In this document: positions 1-5,601 of the stretch, piece by piece
Layout: each line of letters opens with the position of its first letter
Position numbering within the stretch: position 1 is the stretch's first letter
NCBI GenBank assembly: GCA_021158375.1
Contig: JAGGUS010000182.1
Location: forward strand, 1 to 5,758
Reading direction: 5' to 3'
From: Thermoprotei archaeon
GTDB lineage: Archaea > Thermoproteota > Thermoprotei > QMSL01 > B3-G16
Length of the DNA stretch: 5,758 bases
The notes under the pieces: model-generated
Told to the model about the DNA's origin: nothing
Database searches by the model: none
What the model saw: only the letters and a program-made list of their open reading frames with translations
Made by a program: the position numbers and the translations under genes

Positions 1-27
1 CAATAGATATGTATATTTTGAGCTAAT

Positions 28-117
28 GCGGGGGTGCCCGAGCCAGGACAAAGGGGCCGGACTCAAGATCCGGTGGGCGTAGGCCCATCGCGGGTTCAAA
101 TCCCGCCCCCCGCACCA
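28..117 (+). tRNA. tRNA-Leu, anticodon CAA, intronless
   Basis: This is a type II tRNA with CCA encoded at 115-117. The 5' strand GCGGGGG (28-34) pairs with CCCCCGC (107-113), and the discriminator is A114. The anticodon stem CCGGA/TCCGG encloses the loop CTCAAGA, which gives anticodon CAA (reads UUG). A long variable arm (GGGC...GCCC, about 74-86) marks it as leucine. The T stem GCGGG/CCCGC closes the loop TTCAAAT. There is no insertion in the anticodon loop, unlike the tRNA-Leu(TAG) at the other end of the window, whose first 30 bases are identical. The promoter lies mostly outside the window: the AT-rich run just upstream is too close to the 5' end to be its TATA box. Confidence 0.97.
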
Positions 118-173
118 ACTTCTCCAGTATGCCATAATATCCTAAATTAAATACTCGAAATCGTTCACTCTAT

Positions 174-225
174 GGGAGTCGAGATTTGACTCTCGCCTAT
201 CTTAAACCTCTCCTCAACTATTGAG
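174..225. other. Two small inverted repeats between tRNA-Leu and the DUF6506 gene
   Basis: GGGAGTC (174-180) pairs with GACTCTC (188-194) across a 7-base loop, with one G-T pair. CTCAA (213-217) pairs with TTGAG (221-225) across a 3-base loop. They lie between the tRNA 3' end and the promoter of the next gene. There is no T-run after either, so they do not look like typical terminators. Their role, if any, is unknown and short dyads like these can arise by chance. Confidence 0.3.
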
Positions 226-288
226 AAACGAACAATTATAAAACATAATATAACGTCTGCAGTCTCGACGGTAATCTGCATTGTGCAA

Positions 289-297
289 ATTTAAATA
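289..297 (+). promoter_or_regulatory. TATA box of the DUF6506 gene
   Basis: The AT-rich octamer TTTAAATA (290-297), preceded by an A-rich BRE-like stretch, is the best archaeal TATA box upstream of the gene. Transcription about 26 bases past its centre would start near 319-320, leaving a leader of roughly 15 bases or less before the ATG at 334. This is inferred from spacing only. Confidence 0.6.
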
Positions 298-333
298 CAG
301 GGTACCAGAGTAATTAGTCCTGAAGTGGTGGGT

Positions 334-654
334 ATGGCATTTAAAGTCCTTTTTCTAGCACACGCTCCCGACGCAGATGCTGAGAAACACAGATGCATAA
401 TTAATACTGGAAAGTATAAACTATTCGTAGTAGTTGTCAAAAATCAAAAAGAAGCGGTTGAAGTCTGCAGAAAACTCGTCAAAGACGAAGGCATTCACGC
501 AATCCTCCTCTGCCCTGGATTCACACACAGAGACGTAGCAGAAATAGCCGAAATCGCCGGAGAGAACGTCGGTGTCTTCGTAGCCAGAGGGGACGGCCCA
601 AGCCACAGAGCATCAATGAAAGCAATGGAAAAAGAAGGTTGGTTCTCAAAATAG
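334..654 (+). CDS. DUF6506-type small protein of unknown function
   Basis: This 106-aa soluble protein has the look of the DUF6506 family. It opens with MAFKVLFLAHAPDAD, followed by EKHR at about 17-20, the strand FVVVVKNQ (31-38), the stretch ILLCPGFTH (57-65), and ARGDGPS (84-90) near the C-terminus. The alternation of hydrophobic strands and Lys/Glu-rich helices suggests a compact alpha/beta domain. The family has no established biochemical role that I know of, and I infer none. Start choice: the frame is also open from in-frame GTG codons at 325 and 328, but family members as I remember them begin near MAFK, which favours the ATG at 334. The predicted transcript start near 320 fits either. 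It stands alone, with tRNA-Leu(CAA) upstream on the same strand and a long gene-poor stretch downstream. Assignment is by eye, not by a profile search. Confidence 0.85.
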   Translation: MAFKVLFLAHAPDADAEKHRCIINTGKYKLFVVVVKNQKEAVEVCRKLVKDEGIHAILLCPGFTHRDVAEIAEIAGENVGVFVARGDGPSHRASMKAMEKEGWFSK

Positions 655-1148
655 GCCATTAAAGCAGAGACAAAAATAACGTCACAGTGTTTTAGCTCCC
701 TCTAACAGGACAACCATTATTAAAAGGAAGAAGGAACACATTACGGATACTCTAAGAGCTTATATGATCCTTTCTACAGGGCAAGATTATACTTAACATT
801 ATTTGGCATTGTTCTTTTTCGCAATTCTAGCTATTATATTGCTCTTCTCACGTACTACATCTTCACGATATGCGAGAAGGCAACATTATGGTACCTTTCG
901 TAACGTTGGGGACAGTAACTTAACTTCTTTTTATTTTTACGTGCATGCTCTAGTGCTGATAGATTATGCTGAAATCCAGTCCCTTTGCATCTCATAAAGA
1001 TTAAAAGCTTCAATGTAGTTAAGAATGATCTTACCTAGGTTGTCCTTTAAGTGTGGTCTTATCCGGTTATCCTTCTAAACCCTTATATTGTCTTGATTGC
1101 TTTAGATTTTACGACAGCAAATATAGGGATGGCCTAGGAGAGTTAGGT
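655..1148. other. Gene-poor intergenic region with a doubtful one-TM peptide
   Basis: I see no convincing gene in this stretch of almost 500 bases. It contains AT-rich promoter-like runs (near 715-724, 758-766 and 1000-1007). The only open frame of note runs on the plus strand from a TTG at 803 to 997. It would give a 64-aa peptide whose first 17 residues are strongly hydrophobic (ALFFFAILAIILLF) like a membrane anchor, followed by a Ser/Arg-rich tail. It lacks a ribosome binding site and a good start codon, so I do not call it a gene. The run ATTAAAAG (1000-1007) could be the TATA box of the downstream repeat protein, with transcription starting near 1029. Confidence 0.5.
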
Positions 1149-3332
1149 ATGAATGGTCGTAATAGGTTTTGGTCGAGGTTAGTATTAGATGCTAGACCGC
1201 CAGTTCATACTTTAGACAGTCTAGCTGTTGGTGATATAGATAATGATGGAAATGTAGAGATTATTACTGGAGGTTCAGGCGGGCTATTGTGGTATAGGCC
1301 TGCTACGTTCGAGCATGGCATAATACGTAAGGGGGATGATTTTAAGTTTGGTGTTGGTATAGCTCTAGACGATATAGATGCTGATGGGTTATTAGAAGTC
1401 GCTACGGGTTTGAATAACTCCATAGTTTGGTTCAAACACTCTTACAATTTGCGTAATTGGGAGATGTATGTAATAGACCCACGTACTAGTGGCAGTGCAC
1501 ACGATATGACATTCTGTGATCTGGATGGGGATGGCGTGAATGAATTAATTGCAAATGCCACTTACTGTAGAGAGCCTGGGCTCTTCATTTATAAACCTAA
1601 GGACGATGTTAAGGCTCACTGGCATAAGTTCCCCATAGTGACTGGTATATTCAGTGAAGGCCTGGCTGTAGGAGATATAAACAACGATGGAGTAGTGGAG
1701 GTGATTCATGGCCCTGATTTATTTGTTCCTCCTCTAGCTGGTCCATTTGCTGGGTTGTGGAAGCGTATTGTTTACGCTCCATCGTTTAGGGAAATGTGTC
1801 GAACTGCACTTGCTGACATTACTGGGAATGGATTCCTCGATATAATTATAGTTGAATCTGAGTATGTTGATGGAAGGCTATCGTGGTTTGAGAATATAAT
1901 CAAGGAAGATGGCAGGCAATACTGGGTAGAACACAAGCTTGAAGACGATTTAGTATTTGCTCACTCGCTTTACACATGGAGCGATAATGATGAAGTTCAT
2001 ATCTTTGTTGCTGAGATGGCGGCTGGTGGATGGGGCCAGCCATATAATTGGAAGGCACGCCTTATAGAATACGTCACAAGTGATGGTGGTAAGCACTGGA
2101 AGAGATTCATTATCGATAAGGGTATGGGAACCCATCAAGCATTATTATGTGACATAGACGGAGATGGTGAATTAGAAATAATAGGAAAGGAATGGGGAGC
2201 TCGCTATAGAATGCCCCGCGTTCAAATATGGAAAGCAATGAAGACACCGCCGTTCAGATTTACTCATTATCTCATAGACAGAGACAAGCCTTACCCAGCT
2301 ACTGATATCGTCTTAGCTGATGTTGATAATGATGGTCTATGCGATATAGTATGCGGCTCTTGGTGGTATAGGGCACCTAATTGGGTACGATATACTATCC
2401 CAGGAATATACCAAGTACACTGTGCATACGACCTAGATGGAGATGGCCGTATGGAGTTCATCGCCACTAAGAGAAAAGCTAAGGCCTCTAATTGGTATGA
2501 TGCTCTTTCAAGCGATTTTGTCTGGATTAAGCCAATAGATCCTGTTAATGGTGTATGGGAAATCTATAACATAAATAGGGGAAGCGGTGATTGGCCGAGT
2601 AGTGCCTTAGTAGCTCCAGTTCTTCCTGAAGGTAGACTTGCCTTGATAGTAAGCTATCATAATGCCAAAGAGGGCTATCCCCCAGAACTATTCGAAATTC
2701 CTGATAATCCGAAAGATAGCAATTGGTGTAAGCGAAAGCTTGCAAATATACTATATGATGGGGAAATTGTAGTATGCGATATCAATAGTAATGGCCTACT
2801 AGATATAATTGCTGGTTCTTTTCTCTTAGAAAACAAAGGCAATGGAAAATTCACCTTACGTAGGATTGCCGATATAGATAACATATCACGTATTCGCGTA
2901 GTTGATGTTAACGGAGATGGAAGATTAGACATAGTCTTTACTGTAAAATCTATTAACTACGAGACAAAAGAGGCGAACTTCGCCCCAGTCGGCTGGCTTG
3001 AAAATAAAGGTGTATGCTCTAAATGGCCTGCTCACATAATAGATAAGATACGTTCGCCTCACTCTCTCGATGTAGTTGATATTGATGGAGATGGCAAATG
3101 TGAAGTAGTAGTTGGAGAGCACGATCCATTTCATCCCTACAGGAGCCATAGTAGATTGTTGATTTACAAAAAGGCTGAAGTAAAAGGCCGTGCTTGGTAC
3201 CAGTACGTAGTAGACAGTCGCTTTGAGCACTATAATGGAACTAGGGTCCTTCACTTAGCCAGTAAGACCGCTATAGTAAGTCATGGCTTATCCGATAGTC
3301 GCTATGTTCATCTATGGTTGCTTATTAAATAA
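1149..3332 (+). CDS. VCBS/FG-GAP-like repeat protein, probable double beta-propeller
   Basis: This 727-aa protein is built from tandem repeats of about 40-58 residues, each centred on a calcium-type loop of the form DxDxDG followed by a hydrophobic strand. The loops begin at residues 29, 75, 124, 176, 223, 335, 391, 428, 544, 586 and 644 (for example DIDNDG, DLDGDG, DVNGDG). The two gaps of about 115 residues (223-335, 428-544) each hold a degenerate repeat (near 277 and 490). A last degenerate one lies near 700. That makes about 14 units, the number expected for two seven-bladed propellers (inference). Aromatic strands such as LLWYRP, IVWFKH, LSWFEN and SWWYRAP recur between loops. There is no signal peptide or membrane segment, which is unusual because such proteins are often secreted. 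Start: the ATG at 1149 has GGAG eight bases upstream. A GTG at 1053 in the same frame would add 32 residues, including two cysteines, and cannot be excluded. Substrate or partner is unknown. Confidence 0.88.
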   Translation: MNGRNRFWSRLVLDARPPVHTLDSLAVGDIDNDGNVEIITGGSGGLLWYRPATFEHGIIRKGDDFKFGVGIALDDIDADGLLEVATGLNNSIVWFKHSYNLRNWEMYVIDPRTSGSAHDMTFCDLDGDGVNELIANATYCREPGLFIYKPKDDVKAHWHKFPIVTGIFSEGLAVGDINNDGVVEVIHGPDLFVPPLAGPFAGLWKRIVYAPSFREMCRTALADITGNGFLDIIIVESEYVDGRLSWFENIIKEDGRQYWVEHKLEDDLVFAHSLYTWSDNDEVHIFVAEMAAGGWGQPYNWKARLIEYVTSDGGKHWKRFIIDKGMGTHQALLCDIDGDGELEIIGKEWGARYRMPRVQIWKAMKTPPFRFTHYLIDRDKPYPATDIVLADVDNDGLCDIVCGSWWYRAPNWVRYTIPGIYQVHCAYDLDGDGRMEFIATKRKAKASNWYDALSSDFVWIKPIDPVNGVWEIYNINRGSGDWPSSALVAPVLPEGRLALIVSYHNAKEGYPPELFEIPDNPKDSNWCKRKLANILYDGEIVVCDINSNGLLDIIAGSFLLENKGNGKFTLRRIADIDNISRIRVVDVNGDGRLDIVFTVKSINYETKEANFAPVGWLENKGVCSKWPAHIIDKIRSPHSLDVVDIDGDGKCEVVVGEHDPFHPYRSHSRLLIYKKAEVKGRAWYQYVVDSRFEHYNGTRVLHLASKTAIVSHGLSDSRYVHLWLLIK

Positions 3333-3893
3333 CTATGAGGCGATATCTAATACCTCCAACACCACGTATATATCTAACAGTATTACTTCGAATACTTCTT
3401 CAAGAGCAACCGAAGGCCACCTTAACATGCCTCCCAGTATCGCTAACATAAATATCAGCAATAATAATACTGCAACACGCTTCCTATGCTTCATGAGTGA
3501 TCCTATCGACTTCATCAATACCGAAAGTTGTGCTTGAATGAAAAACCATGTAGAGACAAAAGTGTGTGGTTTAGTTCCTCCAGGAAATACTCCTATAAGC
3601 GCTAAAAATATACCTGCTATGGACAGGTACGCCCCTGCAAACGTCTCAGCCTTATTCCTAGCTTTAATAGTTAAGTACACTGAGAACAATATTATGAAGA
3701 ACGCTGTCATAATTAGTCCGTAATTATATATTTGCGGCATAAATGCTCTATCTGTCCCTAGATCACTCAAAGCATGTTTAAATAGATCAAACCATGGATT
3801 AAATCGCGCAGCCAGCCCTATTACTATCCAAGCTAGAGTTATGGCTATTATCCCTGATGCCCTTAAAGCCAACATCATATAGCCGTTATTCAT
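3333..3893 (-). CDS. DUF998-like multi-pass membrane protein
   Basis: This 186-aa integral membrane protein has about six hydrophobic segments, numbered from the ATG at 3893: roughly 13-29, 56-76, 84-104, 111-134, 138-157 and a more acidic last one, 161-181. Features matching my memory of the DUF998 family are HALSDLG after the first segment, IYNYGLI at the start of the second, and GVFPGGTKPHTFVS between the third and fourth, with a conserved-looking His. The function of the family is not established, and nothing here indicates a substrate. Start: the ATG at 3893 is preceded five bases upstream by GGGGG and GGGGAT, resembling the archaeal ribosome binding site. A TTG one codon earlier (3896) is also in frame. 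The TAG stop abuts the TAA of the convergent repeat-protein gene with no base between. It is divergent from the tRNA-Asp gene. Confidence 0.8.
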   Translation of the reverse strand: MNNGYMMLALRASGIIAITLAWIVIGLAARFNPWFDLFKHALSDLGTDRAFMPQIYNYGLIMTAFFIILFSVYLTIKARNKAETFAGAYLSIAGIFLALIGVFPGGTKPHTFVSTWFFIQAQLSVLMKSIGSLMKHRKRVAVLLLLIFMLAILGGMLRWPSVALEEVFEVILLDIYVVLEVLDIAS

Positions 3894-3920
3894 CAAATCC
3901 CCCTTTTTAAGTTATGATGA

Positions 3921-3930
3921 ATATTTTAAT
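3921..3930 (-). promoter_or_regulatory. TATA box of the DUF998-like gene
   Basis: Read on the minus strand, this is ATTAAAATAT, centred about 32 bases upstream of the ATG at 3893. It predicts a transcript starting near 3899 with a leader of only a few bases. This is inferred from spacing. Confidence 0.5.
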
Positions 3931-3954
3931 CTAACTATTCCTCTTGTCACATTT

Positions 3955-4002
3955 GAGCGCTTGATTGATGTCCATACCGAGGTCTAGAATGCTAGAGCGC
4001 TT
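3955..4002. repeat. Pair of GAGCGCTT direct repeats in the divergent intergenic region
   Basis: GAGCGCTT occurs at 3955-3962 and again at 3995-4002, 40 bases apart, between the divergent promoters of the DUF998-like gene and tRNA-Asp. The core AGCGCT is itself a palindrome. Just before the second copy is the dyad TCTAG-AATG-CTAGA (3983-3996). A third GAGCGCTT lies within the endonuclease coding sequence (5303-5310), which weakens the case for a regulatory role. Confidence 0.3.
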
Positions 4003-4023
4003 CCGAAAAGTTTAAGGCTCACC

Positions 4024-4033
4024 TATATAAATA
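4024..4033 (+). promoter_or_regulatory. TATA box of tRNA-Asp
   Basis: TATATAAATA is the best TATA match in the window. Counting about 26 bases from its centre puts the transcript start near 4052-4056. That fits a tRNA 5' end at 4062 with a short leader and leaves room for the leader bases 4055-4061 that the BHB motif needs. It argues against a tRNA start at 4043, which would be only about 15 bases from the TATA centre. Confidence 0.7.
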
Positions 4034-4042
4034 TACGATATA

Positions 4043-4050
4043 GCCCCGGT
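4043..4050 (+). repeat. Exact copy of mature tRNA-Asp bases 1-8 upstream of the gene
   Basis: GCCCCGGT here is identical to nucleotides 1-8 of the spliced tRNA-Asp, 19 bases upstream of the predicted 5' end. Its last five bases, CCGGT, recur at 4086-4090, so the 35 bases 4051-4085 are flanked by a 5-bp direct repeat. It is predicted to lie upstream of the transcript start and so is probably not part of the RNA. It may be the remains of the original, uninterrupted tRNA start. Confidence 0.6.
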
Positions 4051-4061
4051 CATAACCGAGC

Positions 4062-4159
4062 GCCGCCGGCTGCACCCGGCGCTAACCGGTAGTTTAGCCC
4101 GGTTAGAATGGGCGGCTGTCACCCGCCAGGCCCGGGTTCAAATCCCGGCCGGGGCGCCA
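4062..4159 (+). tRNA. tRNA-Asp, anticodon GTC, with acceptor-stem intron (position 3/4)
   Basis: The mature tRNA is 77 nt including encoded CCA (4157-4159). Anticodon stem GGCGG/CCGCC closes loop CTGTCAC, giving GTC (4118-4120). The D stem is 4092-4095 and the T loop TTCAAAT is 4137-4143. The 3' acceptor strand CCGGGGC (4149-4155) demands a 5' strand GCCCCGG, which is not contiguous. It is made of GCC (4062-4064) joined to CCGG (4086-4089), with 21 bases removed between. A complete BHB supports this join: exon helix ACCG (4055-4058) with CGGT (4087-4090), central helix AGCG (4059-4062) with CGCT (4080-4083), three-base bulges 4063-4065 and 4084-4086, and intron helix CCGG/CCGG closed by a six-base loop. 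Cleavage after the second base of each bulge restores the acceptor stem exactly. Part of the exon helix is 5' leader, so splicing should precede RNase P trimming. Confidence 0.93.
4065..4085 (+). other. Non-canonical 21-nt intron of tRNA-Asp at mature position 3/4
   Basis: The intron is a small hairpin: CCGG (4066-4069) pairs with CCGG (4076-4079) around CTGCAC, followed by CGCT, which pairs with exon and leader bases, and AA. The predicted cuts are C4064|G4065 and A4085|C4086, the standard BHB positions (second base of each three-base bulge). Introns away from the 37/38 anticodon site are known mainly in Thermoproteota, whose heteromeric splicing endonuclease accepts them. This assignment rests on base pairing alone. 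Confidence 0.9.
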
Positions 4160-4190
4160 TAAATTCCATAATGTCTCTAATCCCTAAAAT

Positions 4191-4200
4191 CCTTTATATA
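4191..4200 (+). promoter_or_regulatory. TATA box of the YkgJ-type gene
   Basis: CCTTTATATA lies 31 bases after the end of tRNA-Asp. Transcription about 26 bases past its centre would begin near 4222, leaving a leader of some 8 bases (containing GTGAG) before the ATG at 4230. The gene therefore probably has its own promoter rather than reading through from the tRNA. Confidence 0.6.
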
Positions 4201-4229
4201 GTGCTTTACATTAATGTAGTAGTGAGTGC

Positions 4230-4622
4230 ATGATCTGCATAAAATGTGCTAAATGCTGTTTTAATACCGAAATGATCCTAACTCCAAGCGATGTAAGTAG
4301 AATATCCAAGCTTGGCTATGATCCTAGTGAGTTTACTGTAAAACGTGATGGCTTTATCAGATTGAGGAATGTAGATGGAGCCTGCTACTTCCTAGATAGG
4401 AAGACCCTTCGGTGCAGTATCTATCCGCATCGTCCAATAGGATGCGTTCTGTATCCCATAGTCTATGACCCAGCAACTAATATGCTCACTGTAGATAGGG
4501 AATGCCCTATGCATTGGACCGTTACGATGAGCGATTTGGTTAAAGCTAGACCTATTATGGCAAGAGCACTATGGGAGCTCAGAATCTTAAGGCCAAATGA
4601 GCTACCTAAACTACCTAACTAA
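4230..4622 (+). CDS. YkgJ-family cysteine-cluster protein (putative metal binding)
   Basis: This 130-aa protein carries the CxxCxxCC signature of the YkgJ family (Pfam zinc- or iron-chelating domain) at its very N-terminus: Cys3, Cys6, Cys9 and Cys10. Further cysteines follow at 52 (GACYFL), 62 (RCSIYPHRP), 72 (GCVLYP) and 92 (RECPMHW), with His67 and His95 nearby. The order Cys cluster, L-T-P-x-D, I-R-L, Cys-x-F-L, C-x-I-Y-x-x-R-P-x-x-C, C-P is typical for the family. The eight cysteines suggest a metal or iron-sulfur site. The cellular role of the family is not settled and I infer nothing beyond metal binding. There is no signal peptide, so it should be cytosolic. The start is the first ATG after a well-placed TATA box. 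Its TAA overlaps the TAG of the convergent 99-aa gene (shared bases 4619-4622). Confidence 0.9.
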   Translation: MICIKCAKCCFNTEMILTPSDVSRISKLGYDPSEFTVKRDGFIRLRNVDGACYFLDRKTLRCSIYPHRPIGCVLYPIVYDPATNMLTVDRECPMHWTVTMSDLVKARPIMARALWELRILRPNELPKLPN

Positions 4623-4918
4623 GTTAAATGTTTAATCCACTCAATGAATTTGTTCAAATCGCTAAACTCCTTTTCCTCATCACGTACTTTCACTCTAATC
4701 GCTAAGATCTGAAACGTATTAAGAACATCATGTGGCAACTTGGTCCCGAACGCTCTAGCCCATTGGACTTGCCTATCATAATCATCTCTAGCATGAATAA
4801 ATCTATTCATGGCAAGCCTATACTTAGTACCCTTAAATATGAAAATAGCCCTTCCATTCAGTTTACGCAATCTCTTAAATACATCCATGAACTCCTCATA
4901 TGATATCACTAATCTCAC
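4619..4918 (-). CDS. Conserved-looking 99-aa protein of unknown function, downstream of endA
   Basis: I do not recognise a family. The protein is soluble, basic in its first half (FKRLRKLNGRAIFIFKG, 14-30; TKYRLAMNRF, 31-40) and has a charged stretch RVKVRDEEKEF (75-85) before a C-terminal helix ending EWIKHLT. It starts directly after the TAG of the endonuclease gene (GTG at 4918), so the two are surely co-transcribed and perhaps translationally coupled. The start is ambiguous: an in-frame GTG at 4909 has GGTGAG four bases upstream, overlapping the endonuclease stop, and an in-frame ATG at 4888 has GAGGAG three bases upstream. Its placement invites a link with tRNA processing or RNA binding, but that rests on context only. 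Confidence 0.75.
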   Translation of the reverse strand: MRLVISYEEFMDVFKRLRKLNGRAIFIFKGTKYRLAMNRFIHARDDYDRQVQWARAFGTKLPHDVLNTFQILAIRVKVRDEEKEFSDLNKFIEWIKHLT

Positions 4919-5446
4919 CTAAAGTGATATAGTGTTCATGCTATAATAGGCTATCTCTCCTTGTCTATCCATGACTGCTAAGATCACCTCTTTTCTAGAG
5001 CGTCGCGCCTCTTCGGCTATCCTTGCCAGATCCCTGAAGTCGATACGCACGCCTTCTGATACCGCATATACTAAATATTTGGCCGCGTCATAATTAACGT
5101 CTGCACCTCTACTATAGAGTAAAAATGTTACGTCTCTCCCCTTAAGCGGTAGTGCAATTAGTCCCCTACGCCTTAAATCCATATACACTAAGAACCTAAT
5201 CCATAGCTTCTCATCGTTGTGAGATAGCCTCTTAACAAGATCTTCGAAGCTTAGCTTCTTATCATTATCATAAACTTCCAGCTTCCCAGTATATACGAGA
5301 TAGAGCGCTTCTACAGGATGCAATATGAGCTTGCCATTCTCTATTCTACCATAATGCCTATTATAATGTAAGTCGTTTATTAGATCTCTATCCTTAATTA
5401 TAATTCTCTCTGCCTCTAAATAGGCCTTAGCCACTCTGCTTTGCAT
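4919..5446 (-). CDS. endA: EndA-family tRNA-intron endonuclease subunit, probably the structural (non-catalytic) one
   Basis: This 175-aa protein matches the archaeal tRNA splicing endonuclease fold, which cuts BHB motifs in precursor tRNAs. Recognisable blocks are LHPVEALYLVYTGKLEV (42-58) and LSFEDL (65-70) at the end of the N-terminal domain, LWIRFLVYMDLRRRG (81-95) opening the nuclease-like domain, LLYSRG (109-114), KYLVYAVSEG (123-132), DFRDLARIA (136-144) and RKEVILAVMDRQGEIAYY (151-168). Aligned from memory with the Methanocaldococcus enzyme, the catalytic Tyr and Lys correspond to Tyr111 and Lys152, but the catalytic His position is Ala121. This points to the structural subunit of a crenarchaeal heterotetramer, whose catalytic partner must be encoded elsewhere. 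The ATG at 5446 is preceded by a plausible TATA box on the minus strand. It is the first gene of a two-gene unit with the 99-aa protein. Confidence 0.85.
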   Translation of the reverse strand: MQSRVAKAYLEAERIIIKDRDLINDLHYNRHYGRIENGKLILHPVEALYLVYTGKLEVYDNDKKLSFEDLVKRLSHNDEKLWIRFLVYMDLRRRGLIALPLKGRDVTFLLYSRGADVNYDAAKYLVYAVSEGVRIDFRDLARIAEEARRSRKEVILAVMDRQGEIAYYSMNTISL

Positions 5447-5466
5447 AGCTCATCAAATATTAAATT

Positions 5467-5486
5467 GGAAATAGGCTTTTATTTCC
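5467..5486 (-). promoter_or_regulatory. Promoter of endA with an overlapping inverted repeat
   Basis: On the minus strand AATAAAAGCC (5483-5474) is a TATA-like element centred about 33 bases upstream of the ATG at 5446, predicting a leader of some 7 bases. It lies inside a perfect 7-bp inverted repeat, GGAAATA (5467-5473) and TATTTCC (5480-5486), with a six-base centre. A dyad over a TATA box is a common operator arrangement, but no regulator is known here. Confidence 0.45.
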
Positions 5487-5601
5487 TACTTCATAAATAA
5501 TGATGAATAGCTATTTCACAGGTAATCACGCTCTTAGTCTAATGTAAAAATATACATTGAAGAATATAGCTTAATAAATTGTACTGGAATATTAAGGAAA
5601 A

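Noticed and set aside
421..606. Minus-strand open frame within the DUF6506 gene
   Set aside because: Antisense shadow of a well-supported small gene.
803..997. 64-aa open frame with a hydrophobic N-terminus
   Set aside because: TTG start, no ribosome binding site, no recognisable family and a low-complexity tail. It is described only under the intergenic region.
2925..3254. 109-aa minus-strand open frame inside the propeller gene
   Set aside because: It is the antisense of a clear repeat-protein coding region. Its sequence resembles no family and it has no promoter or ribosome site. The same holds for the smaller minus-strand frames at 1205-1435, 1950-2138, 2545-2745 and 2675-2932.
3283..3723. 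Plus-strand open frames of 84 and 61 aa opposite the DUF998-like gene
   Set aside because: The Ser/Asn/Thr-rich translation is what the antisense of a hydrophobic membrane protein gives. The minus-strand gene has family motifs and a ribosome binding site.
4043..4159. tRNA-Asp starting at 4043 with a 40-nt intron
   Set aside because: It restores the same mature sequence, but none of the six possible splice registers gives a full BHB with intron and exon helices. The start would also be only about 15 bases from the TATA centre. The 21-nt intron model has a perfect BHB.
5494..5520. C/D-box guide RNA suggested by TGATGAATA
   Set aside because: A C-box-like TGATGA is present, but no CTGA D box follows at a suitable distance. 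A similar TGATGAATA at 3915-3923 also lacks partners.
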